From contig CAZLQJ010000051.1 of NCBI GenBank assembly GCA_964561705.1, positions 1 through 12,896 of the forward strand: 12,896 bases of DNA, read 5' to 3'. The notes under the pieces are model-generated. The model saw only the letters and a program-made list of their open reading frames with translations. It did not search any database and was not told the DNA's origin. This DNA comes from HGM12587 sp964561705. GTDB lineage: Bacteria > Bacillota > Clostridia > Lachnospirales > Lachnospiraceae. Made by a program: the position numbers and the translations under genes. Of this stretch, positions 1-5,563 are shown one piece after another (the stretch's first letter is position 1; each line of letters starts with the position of its first letter).

Positions 1-480
1 ATGATAATCTGAACAGCTAACCAAAATGCCGGTTTCTTTTAATCCGATATCTTTTACCAACTGGAAGTCTTTTTTATTCGCACGGATCCATGCCGTAACT
101 TCCGGAAACTGATAACCTCTTTCCAAACATTTATAAACTGCATCTCTGTCTTTTTTGCTGTATAAGAAAAATTCACTTTGACGGATTTTTCCTTTCGGAC
201 CTCCCAAACGATGCATATAATCATAGATCGTTACGATCTGCTCTGTCGAATAGGGTGCTCTGGACTGCTGTCCGTCACGAAATGTAGTATCTGTGATCCA
301 GATATCTTCCGGCATACAATGAGGTACGACACGATCATTAAATGCAATACGCGGAACCTCCGTATACGGAAATAAATTTCTAAAAACATTGGCGGTAGGA
401 TTTTCCACCAAATGATACATATGCTCCTCTAATTGAAGCAAATTTGTTTTTTTATTAAACTTAACTTCTCGGTTTTCCAT
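1..480 (-). CDS. 2-isopropylmalate/homocitrate synthase-like carboxyltransferase, N-terminal part (runs off the window)
   Basis: Reads from ATG at 480 down to base 1 as 160 uninterrupted codons; the C-terminal part lies outside the window. A strong AGGAGG ribosome binding site (488-493 on the plus strand) precedes the ATG. Residues 61-71 read WITDTTFRDGQ, the signature of DRE-TIM metallolyases, where D64 would bind the divalent metal and R68 would stabilise the enolate. Known members condense acetyl-CoA with a 2-oxo acid. A leader of about 55 residues precedes the barrel, as I recall from clostridial proteins labelled 2-isopropylmalate synthase or pyruvate carboxyltransferase; these are distinct from canonical LeuA, so the substrate cannot be assigned. 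The gene stands alone behind its own promoter with two palindromes, suggesting specific repression. Family is confident; exact reaction is not. Confidence 0.85.
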   Translation of the reverse strand, partial: MENREVKFNKKTNLLQLEEHMYHLVENPTANVFRNLFPYTEVPRIAFNDRVVPHCMPEDIWITDTTFRDGQQSRAPYSTEQIVTIYDYMHRLGGPKGKIRQSEFFLYSKKDRDAVYKCLERGYQFPEVTAWIRANKKDFQLVKDIGLKETGILVSCSDYH

Positions 481-512
481 AATCTTGCCTCCTACGGCTC
501 ACAATTCTCCAA

Positions 513-524
513 ATTGTATACATT
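513..524. promoter_or_regulatory. candidate operator 2 (ATTGTATACATT)
   Basis: Matches the palindrome at 538-549 in 11 of 12 positions, with centres 25 bp apart. It lies just downstream of the predicted transcription start. Two copies of one dyad placed over and just after a promoter suggest cooperative repressor binding. Confidence 0.55.
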
Positions 525-537
525 CACATTTTGTATT

Positions 538-549
538 ATTGTATACAAT
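538..549. promoter_or_regulatory. candidate operator 1 (perfect palindrome ATTGTATACAAT)
   Basis: ATTGTATACAAT is identical to its reverse complement and overlaps the -10 box of the minus-strand promoter. The TTGTATACAA core resembles sites used by GntR-family regulators (FadR/FCD type) in Firmicutes; the regulator family is an inference from motif shape, and no such regulator gene lies in the window. Confidence 0.6.
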
Positions 550-566
550 CTTGTTTTCCATGTCAA
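538..566 (-). promoter_or_regulatory. sigma-A promoter of the carboxyltransferase gene
   Basis: On the minus strand TTGACA (561-566) and TACAAT (538-543) are separated by exactly 17 bases, a near-perfect sigma-A promoter. Transcription would start near 531, giving a leader of about 50 bases. The -10 hexamer is half of a perfect 12-bp palindrome, so a protein bound there would block RNA polymerase. Confidence 0.85.
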
Positions 567-608
567 CCCTCTCACAAACTTCTTATAAATTATTTTTTAC
601 TTTTCGTA

Positions 609-635
609 ACACTTTTTTCTGCCTTACATATGATA
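609..635 (+). promoter_or_regulatory. possible sporulation (sigma-K/E-like) promoter for the Cys-rich protein gene
   Basis: CATATGATA at 627-635 fits the mother-cell sigma -10 pattern CATANNNTA, and AC at 609-610 lies 16 bases upstream, as in sigma-K promoters. The same bases can also be read as a weak sigma-A promoter (GTAACA, 17 bases, TATGAT at 629-634). The coat-like protein makes the sporulation reading attractive, but the motif is short and can occur by chance. Confidence 0.4.
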
Positions 636-663
636 AGGTGTAAAAAAAATTTGGAGGTATCCT

Positions 664-951
664 ATGGGAAACTTATCTTCTGGATGCGGATGTGGCTGTG
701 GCCACTCTTCTAACAACAACGATTGCTGCTCTATTATCTGGATCATCTTTTTGCTCTCCATCTTCTGCGGAAACGGCTGTGGAACCGGTCTTTTCGGTGG
801 CAACGGATGCGGATGCGACAATGATTGCGGAAATAACAGCTGTATGTGGTTAATCCTCCTGCTCCTCTTCTGCGGCGGCAATGGATTAAGCATGAACTCC
901 GGATGTGGTTGCGGATGCGGCAATAACTGCGGAGATGGCTGTGGCTGCTAA
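664..951 (+). CDS. Cys/Gly-rich small protein with two hydrophobic segments, spore-coat-like
   Basis: A 95-residue protein with 18 cysteines and about 24 glycines, behind a clear GGAGG at 653-657. Four Cys/Gly clusters built from CGCGCG, CGNGCG and GCGCDNDCG-like units alternate with two hydrophobic stretches (residues about 23-34 and 61-69), giving a Cys-hydrophobic-Cys-hydrophobic-Cys pattern. No enzymatic motif is visible. As I recall, similar Lachnospiraceae proteins carry the label 'chorion class high-cysteine protein', a composition-based name borrowed from insect eggshell. A cross-linked, insoluble structural protein of the spore coat or envelope is a reasonable inference, supported by the possible mother-cell promoter. 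Metal binding by the cysteines is an alternative. The role is not established. Confidence 0.75.
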   Translation: MGNLSSGCGCGCGHSSNNNDCCSIIWIIFLLSIFCGNGCGTGLFGGNGCGCDNDCGNNSCMWLILLLLFCGGNGLSMNSGCGCGCGNNCGDGCGC

Positions 952-1378
952 TTTTTTTGGAAATGGTTTGGAGGGCATCTTTGGATGCCCTTCTTATCAT
1001 GAACAATCTCCGTCGCTCCAGGAGACTCTCAAATTATTTCTTCCATATTTTCCTTTACATATTCAGAAACTCATTCACATGTACCTGCAGCTCATCGATT
1101 TTATGCATACTTTTGAGATGGTGCAGAATATGATGAATCACATGGACGAATATCAGGCACTCTTCCAGATGTTTGATGGAATGGACAGCAATGTAACAGC
1201 TTCTGCTCCAATCCCGCCCGTACAAACGCCTATGGGGTCTGCCGCCTCATTTTTCGGAAATGGAAATTTTTCCATGCCTGACTTTGGTTCCATGCAAAAA
1301 ATGATGGAAGGAAGCGATCTTGTCGATGAGTTTACCTACATGGAAGAACCACCCGGCACTGAGCGGGATGGATCCTAA
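935..1378 (+). CDS. hypothetical Met-rich small protein, start uncertain
   Basis: An open frame ends at 1378 and its body, from about 995, looks like real protein: a predicted amphipathic helical region (LKLFLPYFPLHIQ, then a Met-rich stretch to about 1190), a Pro-rich linker, and an acidic end closing in EEPPGTERDGS. The start is unclear. ATG at 935 would give 147 residues and overlap the Cys-rich gene by 17 bases, but GGAG directly abuts it. GTG at 905 and TTG at 968 are alternatives and neither has a good ribosome binding site. A GGAGGG at 970-975 has no in-frame start after it; the ATG at 985 is in another frame and stops after five codons. FFGNG occurs twice, near the proposed N-terminus and again midway. 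I do not recognise a family. Probably co-transcribed with both neighbours. Confidence 0.5.
   Translation: MAVAANFFGNGLEGIFGCPSYHEQSPSLQETLKLFLPYFPLHIQKLIHMYLQLIDFMHTFEMVQNMMNHMDEYQALFQMFDGMDSNVTASAPIPPVQTPMGSAASFFGNGNFSMPDFGSMQKMMEGSDLVDEFTYMEEPPGTERDGS
972..991 (+). terminator. hairpin after the Cys-rich gene (terminator or attenuator-like, uncertain)
   Basis: AGGGCATC, loop TTTG, GATGCCCT makes a perfect 8-bp stem 20 bases after the stop codon of the Cys-rich gene. The following tract TCTTATC is a poor poly-U run, so termination would be weak or partial. If the next gene starts at 935 the hairpin lies inside its coding region. It also sits next to the only good Shine-Dalgarno (970-975) and could influence translation there. 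Confidence 0.35.
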
Positions 1379-1613
1379 AAAAGTTTTTCTACTTACAAAA
1401 ATTTCGGAAAAAGTTGAAGGGAAAAATGATCAGGATGTTTTGCCCATCCTGATGGCTGCTATGACCAGTGCCAGAAAACAAAATATTTCATTTACTGCTG
1501 AAGAATTTGAAATCCTGTTTTCCATCCTAAAAGAAGGCAAAACAACACAGGAAATTCAACAAATGAATCAGACCCTCGATTTTGCGAGAAACATTCTTAC
1601 AAGAAAACATTAA
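1368..1613 (+). CDS. small conserved-looking hypothetical protein
   Basis: An 81-residue protein starting MDPKKVFLL, overlapping the upstream gene by 11 bases, which points to translational coupling; the only ribosome binding site is a weak GAGCGGG touching the ATG. The composition is ordinary and soluble: two or three predicted helices with a QNISFTAEEFEILFSILKEGK core (residues about 38-57) and a basic C-terminus. I recall similarly built short proteins ('LLPLLM...G..FT..E') in clostridial sporulation-linked loci, but cannot confirm homology from sequence alone. Together with the preceding two genes it forms one plus-strand unit closed by the terminator at 1615. Function unknown. Confidence 0.65.
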   Translation: MDPKKVFLLTKISEKVEGKNDQDVLPILMAAMTSARKQNISFTAEEFEILFSILKEGKTTQEIQQMNQTLDFARNILTRKH

Positions 1614-1614
1614 A

Positions 1615-1638
1615 AAAAGGACCGGCTTCGGTCCTTTT
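1615..1638. terminator. bidirectional rho-independent terminator
   Basis: AAAAGGACCG, loop GCTT, CGGTCCTTTT forms a 10-bp stem between convergent genes. On plus it ends in TTTT after the 1368-1613 gene. On minus the same hairpin is followed by seven T residues, giving a strong terminator for the adenosyltransferase gene that stops at 1656. Confidence 0.85.
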
Positions 1639-1655
1639 CGTTGTCTTCACTTATC

Positions 1656-2684
1656 TTATTTGCAGCAGTCTTCAAAAATCTTCAATGCATACTGTGCGAT
1701 CTCATCATCTTCCTCACCGGTTCCCCCGCTGATTCCAAGACCTCCCACCAGCACATCATTGAAAAACAGGGGAACGCCTCCTCCGAAAAATACGAGTTTG
1801 TCTTTCTCAATCTGTTCCAGTCCCGCAAAGGTTTCTCCCGGCTGTATCAGTTTTCCAAGTTCCATGGTAGACATTTTCACGGATACTGCTGTATATGCCT
1901 TTTTTACAGCCACATCAAAACTCACCAAAAAAGCACCGTCCATCACATGAACTGCCACCGGATTTCCATCCGGACCACATACCGCAATCACTGCCTGTTT
2001 TCCCACACTTACCGCATAGGCTTCAATTTTATCAATGAGCTTCTTTGCAATTTCCAAAGTTACCCTGTCTAAATTTTTTATTCTTTTTAATACTTCCTGC
2101 ACTACGATCTCCTTTGTCAGCTCCGGCACAAATTTCTGTACCCCGGAATTTCCGGATACTGCTTTCTCCGGCATCACCGGCTGATTTGCCTCCCTATGAT
2201 CTGTATATCTTGCAAGAGCATAAAAATAATCACTCAAAAGATTGAGATACTGTTTTCTCACAGGCTGCCCGCCATATTTTTTATCAGAAGAAGCCAGCCA
2301 ACGTTCTGCCCGTCTTGCCGCACTTCTTGTCATATCAATCCGAAGAGAAGCTTCACATCCTCCCGGAAGCGGTTCATAAGCCGTCAAAGGATAGGATGCC
2401 TTTAACTCCTCCGTCTTCTGGGAAAGGATTTTCACCTCTTCCTCACTGATCTTGTGATCCTTATGGTAAGGATCTCCAATTCCATCAATACAGACGCGCA
2501 GATTTTTCTGAATCTGTTCGAGATCTGCTTTTTTCTCGGGATCAGCCATATGGAATTTTAAAATTCCCACCTGAGTGATCAAATCTTCCAGTTCTCCAAT
2601 TGCATGAATACGGTCATCCGCTTTGGAAACATTTCTATCACGTTTTAAACTGGTCATTCCACAATCATTGCTGCCTGTAAACAT
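1656..2684 (-). CDS. pduO: PduO-type ATP:cob(I)alamin adenosyltransferase fused to a GlcG/DUF336 domain
   Basis: A 342-residue two-domain protein. Residues about 1-165 match the PduO adenosyltransferase fold, with RSAARRAERWL (120-130) and YLNLLSDYFYALARY (146-160); such enzymes transfer the adenosyl group of ATP to cob(I)alamin to make coenzyme B12. Residues about 205-342 are a GlcG/HbpS-like (DUF336) domain with a GGGVP loop at 301-305 and a conserved GGTGEEDDEIA segment; in Salmonella PduO the equivalent domain binds heme. ATG at 2684 is preferred because AAGGGAG lies 10 bases upstream; a TTG at 2705 lacks a ribosome binding site. The usual ATP-loop GDKG reads NDCG here and the following helix is also altered, so this is a divergent member. 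No propanediol, ethanolamine or glycerol genes lie nearby. Confidence 0.85.
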   Translation of the reverse strand: MFTGSNDCGMTSLKRDRNVSKADDRIHAIGELEDLITQVGILKFHMADPEKKADLEQIQKNLRVCIDGIGDPYHKDHKISEEEVKILSQKTEELKASYPLTAYEPLPGGCEASLRIDMTRSAARRAERWLASSDKKYGGQPVRKQYLNLLSDYFYALARYTDHREANQPVMPEKAVSGNSGVQKFVPELTKEIVVQEVLKRIKNLDRVTLEIAKKLIDKIEAYAVSVGKQAVIAVCGPDGNPVAVHVMDGAFLVSFDVAVKKAYTAVSVKMSTMELGKLIQPGETFAGLEQIEKDKLVFFGGGVPLFFNDVLVGGLGISGGTGEEDDEIAQYALKIFEDCCK

Positions 2685-2723
2685 CTCCAACGGACTCCCT
2701 TCCAAATCTTCTAAACTACATTT

Positions 2724-2752
2724 ATTATAGTAAATTCACCGGTAGAAGTCAA
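2724..2752 (-). promoter_or_regulatory. sigma-A promoter of the pduO-like gene
   Basis: Minus-strand TTGACT (2747-2752) and a perfect TATAAT (2724-2729) with a 17-base spacer, about 40 bases before the ATG. It shows the gene is transcribed separately from the upstream dut operon. No B12-riboswitch-sized leader fits between promoter and gene. Confidence 0.8.
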
Positions 2753-2810
2753 TGGATTTCAGACATTTTCCCACACAAATCCAACAAAAACCAACTCGTT
2801 CAAAGATAAT

Positions 2811-3248
2811 TTATTGTTTTCCGGTTGTTCCAAAACCGCCGCGATCCGGTGCTGTCAAAGCCTCCACTTCTTCAAATACCACCTTTGGCTGATGCTCCAT
2901 AATGCGGAACTGACAGATTCTGTCATTTACATGAACCACGGTGTCACGCAATGCGTAAACCGGCATATGCCACTGATCGTTATCTCCGCAATAACTTTCA
3001 TCTACCACGCCCATATGGTTGGTCTGGATCAATCCATAATTTTTATAAGTACTGCTGCGCGGTACGATATGTGCCTCATAGCCTTCCGGAAGCTTCATCG
3101 CAACTCCCAAAGGAATCAATGCATATTCTCCTGCTTTTAATTCCATTTCTTTGGCTGCACGCAGATCGATCCAATCCGACTTTCCATCAATATAAGTTAA
3201 TTTGTCGATTTCATCTGTAAAATATTTAATCTGAATATTCTTTATCAT
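2811..3248 (-). CDS. dut: trimeric dUTP diphosphatase (dUTPase)
   Basis: A 145-residue protein with the ordered dUTPase motifs: I (IDLR, 27-30), II (PRSS, 63-66), III (GVVDESYCG, 80-88, catalytic D83), IV (RICQF, 110-114) and V (RGGFGTTG, 136-143). It hydrolyses dUTP to dUMP and pyrophosphate, keeping uracil out of DNA and feeding dTMP synthesis. Length is typical for the homotrimeric class. The start at 3248 has AGGAGAAG just upstream; a longer open frame toward 3338 overlaps nrdG and has no support. It is last in the rimO-pgsA-cinA-nrdG-dut operon, 11 bases after nrdG, next to another deoxynucleotide-supply gene. I see no clear hairpin terminator in the 2753-2810 gap. Confidence 0.95.
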   Translation of the reverse strand: MIKNIQIKYFTDEIDKLTYIDGKSDWIDLRAAKEMELKAGEYALIPLGVAMKLPEGYEAHIVPRSSTYKNYGLIQTNHMGVVDESYCGDNDQWHMPVYALRDTVVHVNDRICQFRIMEHQPKVVFEEVEALTAPDRGGFGTTGKQ

Positions 3249-3259
3249 GTTATCTTCTC

Positions 3260-3748
3260 CTAAGCATATAATACAACTTCTCCCAGAGCCAGTGTCTTTG
3301 GCACATCGATCACCCGCTGGTTTGCACTGCCCTTCCACTGAAGGGAGGTATCCATCTGTTCATAAACAAATGGTCCATCTACCAAAACATCCAGATAGGA
3401 AACCAGTTCCAAATCCTTGATCTCTTCCCAAAGATAACCTGTATAGAGCCATATGGTCTTCGTAGGAAACGTTTCCTTGATTTCACGGATTAATCCCAAA
3501 ACTTCCTGTCTGTTTCCCGGATATAAAGGATCTCCGCCGCTGAATGTCACACCGCTGATATAATTTCTTCCCAGAACCTCAAATAATTCCTCTTTTGCAG
3601 CTGCATCGAAAAGCAGTCCGCCATTCGGATCCCAGGTGATCGGATTCTGACATTTGCTGCAATAATGCGTACATCCGGCAAGCCATAATACGGTCCTCAA
3701 TCCATCTCCGTTTAACATATCGTCTTTTGTAATATTATGATATCTCAT
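3260..3748 (-). CDS. nrdG: anaerobic ribonucleoside-triphosphate reductase activating protein
   Basis: A 162-residue radical-SAM protein with the 4Fe-4S motif CTHYCSKC (C26, C30, C33; CxxxCxxC spacing) and the SAM-binding GGDP segment (about residues 71-74). NrdG uses SAM to make the glycyl radical on NrdD, switching on anaerobic dNTP synthesis. Length fits the family. AAGGAG precedes the ATG, which lies inside the last 14 bases of cinA, suggesting translational coupling. The partner nrdD is not in the window; the two are often adjacent, so here it is either elsewhere or this is a second activase. A strictly or facultatively anaerobic host fits this gene. Confidence 0.93.
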   Translation of the reverse strand: MRYHNITKDDMLNGDGLRTVLWLAGCTHYCSKCQNPITWDPNGGLLFDAAAKEELFEVLGRNYISGVTFSGGDPLYPGNRQEVLGLIREIKETFPTKTIWLYTGYLWEEIKDLELVSYLDVLVDGPFVYEQMDTSLQWKGSANQRVIDVPKTLALGEVVLYA

Positions 3749-5015
3749 GGCTTTCTCCTTTTTCCTTGCAATGTTCCAGCATACATTCTCTTAATAATCC
3801 AAGCGCCGAAACCACCGCATAATCTCTGATTTTTTTTCGATTTCCCGTAAAATGATACTTTCTGACACTTGTTTTTCCTTTTATACAGCATCCAATATAG
3901 ACCAGACCTACCGGTTTTTCTGCACTTCCTCCGTCCGGACCTGCAATACCGGTCACAGAAAGACAGGCATCCGTTCCTGATGCTTTGCATCCGCCCTCTG
4001 CCATCTCTTTTGCTGTTTCTGCACTCACTGCACCGTATTTTTTCAAAGTATCTTCCTGCACGTCGACCATTTGCTGCTTTGCACTGTTTGCATAGGTCAC
4101 AAATCCCTGCTGAAACACCTCTGATGCACCTGCGACGTTAATGATCCTACCGCTCAAAAGACCTCCGGTGCATGATTCTACCGTAGAAAGTGTCATGTGA
4201 TGTTCTTTCAAAAGATCCGTCACTGCCTGTTCCAAAGTCACCTGTTCATCTGAAGCGTAAACATATTTTTCCAAACGCGAACGCACTTCCTCCGCCACCG
4301 GTTTGATCAATTCCCTGGCTTCTTCCGTAGTTTCTGCCTTCGCTGTGATCCTCACATGCACCTCTCCTGTTTTTGCATAGGTTGCAATGGTCGGATTGGT
4401 CTGTGCATTGATCAGATCTAAAATTTCGGTTTCCACACGACTTTCACCCATGCCGCAAATCTTCAGCATGGTTGATTCAATGGTATCCGGCTGTTTTGCT
4501 TTCAGATAAGGAGCAATCTGATTCTTCCACATCGGATGGAGTTCATTTGGTGGTCCCGGAAGCATGATCGCTATTTTCCCCTCCGCTTCTATGATAACTC
4601 CAGGTGCTGTTCCATTTTCATTATCTATGATCAGACATCCTTCCGGCATCATCGCCTGTTTCCAGTTATTTGCCGTTACAACAGACTTATCTCTGCCAAG
4701 TCTTTCAAAATATTCCTCGATCCGCCGTCTGGAATGTTCATCCATAAACAGCTTTTTTCCAAAAACTTCTGCGGTCGTTTCTTTTGTCAGATCATCCTCC
4801 GTAGGTCCAAGTCCGCCGCCCAGAATAATCACCTCTGCGCGGTTTTTTGCCGTCTCAATGGCTTCTCTGAGTCGCTGCGGATTATCGCCCACAACAGTCT
4901 GATAATAAACAGAAAGTCCTAATTTTGCACATTCCTGCGAAAGAAATGCCGCATTGGTATTTACAATATTTCCCAGCAGCAGCTCTGTTCCAACGGAGAT
5001 CAATTCTGCGATCAT
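3735..5015 (-). CDS. cinA: CinA family protein: nicotinamide-nucleotide amidohydrolase with N-terminal COG1058 domain
   Basis: A full-length 426-residue CinA. The N-terminal MoaB/MogA-like domain (about 1-170) starts with ISVGTELLLG and carries GGGLGPTEDDLT (66-77) and LPGPPNE (152-158); in known homologues it acts as an ADP-ribose/NMN-related pyrophosphatase. The C-terminal PncC domain (about 260-415) carries ESCTGG (280-285) and a TGIAGPDGG segment, and deamidates NMN to nicotinate mononucleotide in pyridine nucleotide salvage. The competence/damage label comes from cotranscription with recA in other Firmicutes; recA is not seen here. Its ATG shares a base with the pgsA stop (TAATG), with GGATGGG as ribosome binding site inside pgsA, indicating coupled translation. 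Confidence 0.94.
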   Translation of the reverse strand: MIAELISVGTELLLGNIVNTNAAFLSQECAKLGLSVYYQTVVGDNPQRLREAIETAKNRAEVIILGGGLGPTEDDLTKETTAEVFGKKLFMDEHSRRRIEEYFERLGRDKSVVTANNWKQAMMPEGCLIIDNENGTAPGVIIEAEGKIAIMLPGPPNELHPMWKNQIAPYLKAKQPDTIESTMLKICGMGESRVETEILDLINAQTNPTIATYAKTGEVHVRITAKAETTEEARELIKPVAEEVRSRLEKYVYASDEQVTLEQAVTDLLKEHHMTLSTVESCTGGLLSGRIINVAGASEVFQQGFVTYANSAKQQMVDVQEDTLKKYGAVSAETAKEMAEGGCKASGTDACLSVTGIAGPDGGSAEKPVGLVYIGCCIKGKTSVRKYHFTGNRKKIRDYAVVSALGLLRECMLEHCKEKGESHEIS

Positions 5016-5563
5016 TATTTATTCCCATCCTTTAATACATTTACATTTTTTGCAATATAATCGATCAAGGATACCACGGTAAGGATCAGTGATACCCAGA
5101 TTAAAATCTGTTCCAATATAGTAAAGAAACTTCCCAGATCGCAGATCAGCACAATGATCATCACCATCTGAAATACGGTCTTAAACTTGCCCCAATAACT
5201 GGCCGCAATAACGATACCATTATCGGAAGCAATCAGACGAAATCCGCTGATGATAAATTCACGGCTGATGATCACGATTACTACCCATGCCGGAAGTCTG
5301 CCCATTTCAACCAGACAGATCATCGCAGCACTTACCAGAAGTTTATCGGCCAAAGGATCCATAAATTTTCCAAAGTTTGTAACAAGGTTATATTTTCTTG
5401 CAATTTTTCCATCTAAAAGATCTGTCAGACTGGCGATCACAAACAATGCCAGTGCAATCCATTTATCTGCCGTTCCAGCAATATCCCATAACATAAATAC
5501 TACAAAAAACGGAATCATCAATACTCTTAAAACAGTTAATTTATTTGGTAAATTCATCTGCAT
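5015..5563 (-). CDS. pgsA: CDP-diacylglycerol-glycerol-3-phosphate 3-phosphatidyltransferase
   Basis: A 182-residue multipass membrane protein with the complete CDP-alcohol phosphotransferase motif DGx2ARx8Gx3Dx3D (D51, G52, A55, R56, G65, D69, D73); the aspartates bind Mg2+ and act in catalysis. Hydrophobic segments lie around 12-30, 35-50, 75-105, 130-145 and 150-170. It makes phosphatidylglycerol phosphate, the committed step to phosphatidylglycerol and cardiolipin. The ATG at 5563 has AGGAG nine bases upstream; a second ATG two codons later is less well placed. It overlaps the end of rimO by 23 bases and touches cinA, an arrangement common in Firmicutes. Length and motif are typical of PgsA rather than cardiolipin or phosphatidylserine synthase. 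Confidence 0.93.
   Translation of the reverse strand: MQMNLPNKLTVLRVLMIPFFVVFMLWDIAGTADKWIALALFVIASLTDLLDGKIARKYNLVTNFGKFMDPLADKLLVSAAMICLVEMGRLPAWVVIVIISREFIISGFRLIASDNGIVIAASYWGKFKTVFQMVMIIVLICDLGSFFTILEQILIWVSLILTVVSLIDYIAKNVNVLKDGNK

Noticed and set aside
624..1006. Minus-strand open frames opposite the Cys-rich gene (624-923 and 743-1006), rich in Pro/His or Arg
   Set aside because: They are the complement of a low-complexity Gly/Cys coding repeat and have no ribosome binding site; the plus-strand gene has a clear one.
2685..2705. TTG start adding seven residues to the PduO-like protein
   Set aside because: No Shine-Dalgarno lies before the TTG, while the ATG at 2684 has AAGGGAG at suitable spacing and begins at the family's first conserved strand.
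2753..2810. Terminator or riboswitch between dut and the PduO-like gene
   Set aside because: No GC-rich hairpin with a T-run is visible and the space is far too short for a B12 riboswitch.
3249..3338. N-terminal extension of dut into nrdG
   Set aside because: The extra 30 residues are an out-of-frame reading of the nrdG end; AGGAGAAG precedes the ATG at 3248 and the protein then matches dUTPase length.
4536..4922. Plus-strand open frames of 112-128 codons inside cinA
   Set aside because: They are antisense shadows of a fully conserved CinA coding region and lack ribosome binding sites.
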